A DNA stretch of 46,088 nt from Rodentibacter trehalosifermentans (lineage in GTDB: Bacteria > Pseudomonadota > Gammaproteobacteria > Enterobacterales > Pasteurellaceae), in the NCBI RefSeq assembly GCF_002000545.1, contig NZ_MLHL01000002.1, forward strand, positions 1 to 46,088, written 5' to 3'. The position numbers and the translations under genes are program-made. Below are positions 41,985 to 46,088 of this stretch, in pieces. The first letter of the stretch is position 1. Every line of letters starts with the position of its first letter. The notes under the pieces were generated by a model. The model did not search any database, was not told where the DNA came from, and was given only the letters and a program-made list of their open reading frames with translations.

Positions 41985-42085
41985 GATTAAAAATTTTACC
42001 ATGACAAGAGAAGGGGCGTGATTCACCTGTAATTGTCATTATTGTGTAAAAAGTCGCTCGCTTTGTATAAAAAGGAGAGATTTAC

Positions 42086-43450
42086 ATGTTCAAAAAAATA
42101 CTCGTTGGTATCTTTTTATTTTTTACGCTATTTCATGTTTGGGCTCAAGAGGATAGACCTCAATCAGGAAAACCGATACAGGCTACATTACTGGCTGAAA
42201 TTACCCCATTAGGTCAAAGGATAACAGGCGTTGCATTGGAATACGAAGATAATGTTCTGGCAACCAGTGATTTGAGATATTCCTACCAAGTACTCACCCA
42301 ATTAGAAGAAAAAGAAAGGCTCCCCCGTTCTATTATTCGTGCTTATGTCAATGATTTGCCGAAAAAAGCAATACAAGCCAAATCAGGTAAGTTTGTCATC
42401 CTTGAACTAGATGATAGGGATGTGAATGCGGCTTTATATTCGTTGAAAGAGGATAATCAACAGCCTATGAAATTTCAATCAAAAGACAATTCAGGCAATA
42501 TTGTTGAGGTTGAGAAAGTTCAAGGAATAAAGATTCCGCAATATTATGGCGGGAAGTTAGTCTATCAAATTGACCAAACCGGTTATATCAAACTTTCCAA
42601 TGGGAAAACCATTGAACGAAATTCAGTGTCTTTGAGTGCCGAAAAAGATCACCTTAAAACTTTATTTATCGATGATTTTTCTGAACAAGTGGTCAGGCTT
42701 AATGAAAATAATTTCTTGAAATATCGTTTTTATCGTCCCGATTTAATGGCAAACAAAAAATATCCTCTCACGATTTTCTTACATGGCTCCGGTCAAGTCG
42801 GTACAGATAATTTAGCCCATATTGTTTCAAATAAAGGTGCAATTTCGACACTACAATATGAAGACGGATTTGTACTTGCTCCTCAATATAGTACGGTTTT
42901 TGATCCTTTTGATGATAAAGCGAAAGGGCAAAAGGGCGGTATTCATTGGCAAACTCAGAATCGAGCGAATTTAGTGTTAAAGATGATCGATGAGGTGGTG
43001 CAGCAAAATCCAGCTATCGATAAAGATCGTATTTATTTAGTGGGATTATCTCGTGGTGCCGAAGGGGCGTTAAATCTCTTACTAAATCGACCGCACTTTT
43101 TTGCCGGTGCATTATTAGCAAGTGGAAGGGAGGCTTATACAACGGAATGGATTGATGGTTATGCCAATAAAGAAAATTTAGCGCCAATTAAAAATGTGCC
43201 TATGTGGTTTTTCCATAGTAAGGAAGATCGAATCTCACCGGTTAAAGGATCTCGTATTAACTATGAGATTTTGCACAACCAACTTGATGCCCCTTACGTG
43301 AGATATACCGAGTTTACCACAGAAAAAGCGGGCGATAATGGCATCATTAATAATAATCCGCACAACACTTGGGATGTTATTTTTAACAGCCCGGAAGTCA
43401 TGCAGTGGTTATTACAACAACGCCGTGTAATGAGTAAAAATGAAAATTAA
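42086..43450 (+). CDS. secreted alpha/beta-hydrolase esterase
   Basis: A 454-residue exported hydrolase. A signal peptide (residues 1-20, VWA-QE cut) is followed by a strand-rich N-terminal part (about 30-200) like the Ig-like domain of EstA-type esterases. The catalytic domain has HGSG (233-236) for the oxyanion hole, nucleophile S322 in GLSRGAEG, D381 in HSKEDRISP, and H426 in NNNPHNTWD. It would cleave an ester or short ester-linked chain in the periplasm or outside. Its natural substrate is unknown. The start has a strong AAGGAGAG site. It is first of three closely spaced genes downstream of the tetronate operon and holds an exact uptake signal. Confidence 0.83.
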   Translation: MFKKILVGIFLFFTLFHVWAQEDRPQSGKPIQATLLAEITPLGQRITGVALEYEDNVLATSDLRYSYQVLTQLEEKERLPRSIIRAYVNDLPKKAIQAKSGKFVILELDDRDVNAALYSLKEDNQQPMKFQSKDNSGNIVEVEKVQGIKIPQYYGGKLVYQIDQTGYIKLSNGKTIERNSVSLSAEKDHLKTLFIDDFSEQVVRLNENNFLKYRFYRPDLMANKKYPLTIFLHGSGQVGTDNLAHIVSNKGAISTLQYEDGFVLAPQYSTVFDPFDDKAKGQKGGIHWQTQNRANLVLKMIDEVVQQNPAIDKDRIYLVGLSRGAEGALNLLLNRPHFFAGALLASGREAYTTEWIDGYANKENLAPIKNVPMWFFHSKEDRISPVKGSRINYEILHNQLDAPYVRYTEFTTEKAGDNGIINNNPHNTWDVIFNSPEVMQWLLQQRRVMSKNEN

Positions 43451-43462
43451 TAGGGGGCAATT

Positions 43463-44140
43463 ATGTATGTCTATTTATCATACCCACTTGATGTGAATGA
43501 TCCCGGGTTTCCGGGGGAACCGACATTAACACTAGAATGCTGTACCAACACGGATCATGGCGATGTGTATAACAGTTCGAAAATTCATTTATTTAACCAT
43601 TTTGGTACACATTTTGATGCGCCACGTCATTTTAATCCCAAGGGCGTGACGATTACGGAATTGCCCTTGAGCCAATTTATTTATGAATCTCCTTTGGTTC
43701 TTGATATTCCTAAGAAAAATGGAGAACTGATAGAACCTCAAGATTTTCAACCGCATTTGGCGAGTATTCAACGGGCGGATTGTTTGATTATTCGTACAGG
43801 ATTAGAAACCTCACGTAAAGAAAACCCGCAGGAATATGCTAAGAATGGCGGCGCATTTAGTATTCAAGCTGCACAGTATTTAATTGATCACGCTAAAAAT
43901 CTGAAAGCGGTAGGTTTTGATTTTATTTCTTTAGCTTCTCCAACCCATCCTGATCACGGCGTGAAAGCCCACCAAATTTTGTTGGGAATGTTCAGTGATG
44001 ATTTCATCTGTATTATTGAAGATATGACTCTCGCCCATTTGGATAAAACAAAAGTAAAACGCATTTTTGCTTTACCGCTCAGAGTGAAGGGCATTGATAG
44101 TGCGCAAGTCACGGTGTTAGCGGAATTGGAGGATGCCTGA
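43463..44140 (+). CDS. cyclase-family metal-dependent hydrolase
   Basis: A 225-residue protein of the cyclase/kynurenine-formamidase-like family. The metal motif H46-F-G-T-H50-F-D52-A-P-R-H56-F is clear (HxGTHxDxPxHF). The C-terminal segment HPDHGVKAHQILLG supplies further residues. Family members open lactams, formamides or lactones (for example isatin and N-formylkynurenine) with a divalent metal. No tryptophan-degradation genes are near. It has no signal peptide, so the substrate is cytoplasmic. It lies 12 bases after the esterase and overlaps the next gene by one base (TGATG), so all three are probably cotranscribed. Confidence 0.86.
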   Translation: MYVYLSYPLDVNDPGFPGEPTLTLECCTNTDHGDVYNSSKIHLFNHFGTHFDAPRHFNPKGVTITELPLSQFIYESPLVLDIPKKNGELIEPQDFQPHLASIQRADCLIIRTGLETSRKENPQEYAKNGGAFSIQAAQYLIDHAKNLKAVGFDFISLASPTHPDHGVKAHQILLGMFSDDFICIIEDMTLAHLDKTKVKRIFALPLRVKGIDSAQVTVLAELEDA

Positions 44141-45942
44141 TGAAGATTGAGAAAAAATCATTTCTATGGACTTTCTTTTTATTGATATTGAGTTTATGCA
44201 GCGCCTATTTTTCTTCTTTAATTGAAAGTGATTTTGGACGCATAGATGTGCGTACCGTTAGTTTTATCACGGAAGAAAACCAACCTATGGTGGCGAAACT
44301 ATATCATCCTCATTCTGCTACGGCAGAAACCCCCAAACCGGGATTGCTTGCATTGCACGGGTATCAAAGTGATAAAGAGGCAACAACAACTTTTGGTGCT
44401 TTAGAATTGGCAAAACGTGGTTTTGTGGTACTCGCAATTGATCATTTTGGACATGGCTATTCAACGAAATTACCAGCATCGAATAAAAATATGAGCGGTG
44501 CCAATAATGGCTATCAGTATTTGAAAAAATTGCCCTTTGTGGATTCTCAACGTTTGGGGATTTTTGGTCATTCTACCGGTGCATTAAATGCGATTCGGGT
44601 AGCAAAATTAAATCCGGATCACCGTGCGATTAATGGGCTAAGTTCTAATGGTGGGGATACTGATCTAAACAATTATTTGCTCACTCAAGGTCTGTATGAG
44701 GAAATTGGCGGATACCGAGAAAGAACCTTCCCTGTTAAATCCTTAGTACATAATGAAAATCGCTTAAAAGCCTTCTCGTTGGCATCGAGCGAGACGTTAA
44801 AATGGGATCACACTTATGGTAATTTTAACGATGGTTCGGCACGTAGAGCAGCATTAGTCAACGGAACACATCTTGGGGTGATGATTTCTTCTCACAGTAA
44901 TAAGGAAGCGATTCTGTGGTTTAATCAAACATTGCAAAATGCGGAGCAGGATTCTGATTGGATTGAACCGGAGGAACAAACTTATTGGTATAAAGAATTT
45001 GCCGGATTGTTTGCATTAATTTGTGCGATAGGATCTGCGTTATGTTTGGCAAACGGGTTATTAAAGTGCAATTATTTTTCATCAATTACGCAAACTATCA
45101 CCCCAAAAATGGCAGTAACGACATCTCGCTGGCGGATATTTTCCCTGATCAATATTGTTGCCACTATTGTGTTATATCCGATTTTTACACAATGGGGAGG
45201 AGCGAATGAACCTATTGCCGCAACCTTCTCGTTTATGCCATTAGAAATGGGCAACGGAATTGTAACTTGGTTAGTCGTGAGTGCGTTGATTAATTTAATC
45301 TTTTTCTTAGTATGGAAAAAATCAACACAAATTTCTCTAGCGGAGTTTGGGGTTTATAGCAATCATCAAAACATATCGACATTGACGTTAATTTTTCGCT
45401 CATTAGTTTTAGCCGCATTGCTGATTCTCTGGTTATATTCTATTGCAAATTTTGTACAGGTTTATTGGGGCGTTGAACTACGTTTCTTGTGGCCACTCTT
45501 AAAACCGTTAACGGCTGAACGTTTCGATTTATTCCCAATTTATTGGTTACCTATTTTATTCTTTTTCTTTATTTTCTACGGGTTAATTATTTCTGTGCAA
45601 ATGAAGCAAAAGGTTGAAACTTCATTCACTAAGACGTTGTTTGTGTGGACATTAAAGAGCAGTATTTTTGCCGCAGGTGGATTAATCATTCTATGGTGTT
45701 TTCACTTCATTCCGGCATTTATGCAAATTGGACCGATGTTTGATGTGCTTGGATTGCCACAATTTGGTGGTCGCTGGATGATGATGTTAGTTGTGATTAT
45801 TCCGCAGATCATTGCCTTTATTTTTATTAATTACTGGTGTTATTTAAAAACAGGTTATATTTATCTAGGCGTGTTTTTGACTTCAATATTGATGACATGG
45901 ATTATGGTCGGAGGGCAAGTTATCGGTCGTTTCCTTGCATAA
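44140..45942 (+). CDS. membrane-embedded alpha/beta hydrolase, N-terminal enzyme plus eight C-terminal helices
   Basis: A 600-residue protein that I cannot name. Residues 10-26 are a membrane anchor. Residues 40-270 form an alpha/beta hydrolase with HG (73-74), nucleophile S145 in FGHSTGALNA and a candidate histidine at 244 (NGTHLGVM); the acid is uncertain. From about residue 285 to the end there are some eight membrane helices with no known domain that I recognise. If the first helix exports the enzyme, the hydrolase would face the periplasm, near the secreted esterase product. It carries no exact uptake signal over 1.8 kb. The start is coupled to the cyclase-family gene. Confidence 0.8.
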   Translation: MKIEKKSFLWTFFLLILSLCSAYFSSLIESDFGRIDVRTVSFITEENQPMVAKLYHPHSATAETPKPGLLALHGYQSDKEATTTFGALELAKRGFVVLAIDHFGHGYSTKLPASNKNMSGANNGYQYLKKLPFVDSQRLGIFGHSTGALNAIRVAKLNPDHRAINGLSSNGGDTDLNNYLLTQGLYEEIGGYRERTFPVKSLVHNENRLKAFSLASSETLKWDHTYGNFNDGSARRAALVNGTHLGVMISSHSNKEAILWFNQTLQNAEQDSDWIEPEEQTYWYKEFAGLFALICAIGSALCLANGLLKCNYFSSITQTITPKMAVTTSRWRIFSLINIVATIVLYPIFTQWGGANEPIAATFSFMPLEMGNGIVTWLVVSALINLIFFLVWKKSTQISLAEFGVYSNHQNISTLTLIFRSLVLAALLILWLYSIANFVQVYWGVELRFLWPLLKPLTAERFDLFPIYWLPILFFFFIFYGLIISVQMKQKVETSFTKTLFVWTLKSSIFAAGGLIILWCFHFIPAFMQIGPMFDVLGLPQFGGRWMMMLVVIIPQIIAFIFINYWCYLKTGYIYLGVFLTSILMTWIMVGGQVIGRFLA

Positions 45943-46000
45943 ATCTCTTCCTTTGATTTAATCAAAAATAAAAGAGCGGTCAAAAAATTAAACAATTTTT

Positions 46001-46088
46001 CGGTGTCATGTCGCACTTGCACAAAACGATTGGATCTCTTCCCTCCCTCCGTTTACGGGAGGTGCCACAGGGGTACAACCTGATAACA
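46001..46088 (+). repeat. intergenic TIR element, copy 4 (left end, cut by window edge)
   Basis: CGGTGTCATGTCGCACTTGC and the next few bases match the left terminal repeat of the 26326 copy at about three quarters of positions. The interior then differs and contains CCTCC GTTTAC GGGAGG, a small inverted repeat. An uptake-signal-like GAGCGGTC lies 25 bases upstream. The right end is outside the window. Confidence 0.45.

Noticed and set aside
42040-42070. A possible promoter (TTGTGT, 18 bases, TATAAA) before the secreted esterase
   Set aside because: The -10 element lies only about 15 bases before the start codon, so the transcript would begin inside or after the ribosome site.
1-46088. CRISPR array, prophage or insertion sequence
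   Set aside because: No regularly spaced direct repeats, no transposase, integrase or phage structural genes are seen; the repeats present are short intergenic elements.

Overview
The window comes from a Pasteurellaceae chromosome, most likely Haemophilus or Aggregatibacter. About thirty exact copies of the Hin-type DNA uptake signal core AAGTGCGGT (either strand) occur where fewer than one is expected by chance. Several gene blocks match gene neighbourhoods I know from Haemophilus influenzae: glxK-gntP-cdaR, opsX/kdkA/rdgB, efp/epmB-oapA-oapB-recO-rlmD-relA-dgkA, and the tetronate operon. Species cannot be fixed from the sequence alone. I see no prophage, insertion sequence or CRISPR array; the content is core and metabolic genes plus short intergenic repeats.

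Layout. 0-5.3 kb: glycerate kinase, a GntP-family permease, the CdaR-type regulator and a divergent SLC13 carboxylate transporter. 5.3-7.8 kb: an ABC exporter divergent from an AhpD-like protein. 7.8-10.2 kb: lipooligosaccharide inner-core enzymes OpsX and KdkA, then the house-cleaning pyrophosphatase RdgB. 10.4-16.6 kb: a Kef-type K+/H+ antiporter; a stress-type cluster (pirin, FMN reductase, small unknown protein, YcaC hydrolase) divergent from a LysR regulator; and two small acetyltransferases. 16.8-20 kb: secF-secD-yajC. 20-23.1 kb: YeiH, a frameshifted small secreted protein, a TusA-like/hemerythrin pair and rnhA. 23.1-24.2 kb: dnaQ and two identical tRNA-Asp genes. 24.3-26.3 kb: a TauE exporter and a sulfatase-maturase-like radical SAM enzyme. 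26.5-34.9 kb: efp, epmB, oapA, oapB, recO, rlmD, relA, dgkA. 34.9-41.9 kb: a DeoR repressor and the L-threonate/D-erythronate catabolic operon ltnD-otnK-otnC-otnI-denD-permease. 42.1-45.9 kb: three tightly spaced hydrolase genes (secreted esterase, metal-dependent cyclase-family enzyme, membrane-embedded alpha/beta hydrolase) that I cannot assign to a known pathway.

How genes work together. Two sugar-acid loci (glycerate and tetronates) feed lower glycolysis. The tetronate operon is preceded by a CRP-like site and an inverted repeat suited to its divergent DeoR regulator. The hydrolase trio downstream may release substrates for it, which is inference. EpmB modifies the neighbouring EF-P. OpsX and KdkA build the Kdo-heptose inner core.

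The most interesting non-coding structure is a family of about 100-150 bp intergenic elements with imperfect terminal inverted repeats. Some carry a nested pair of small palindromes resembling REPINs, and the copies usually lie next to uptake signals. Other leads are a +1 frameshift at an A8 tract or a disrupted uptake signal in the signal peptide of the 21.4 kb gene, a terminator-like hairpin in the leader of the ABC exporter, and mutually exclusive hairpins ahead of the Kef antiporter.
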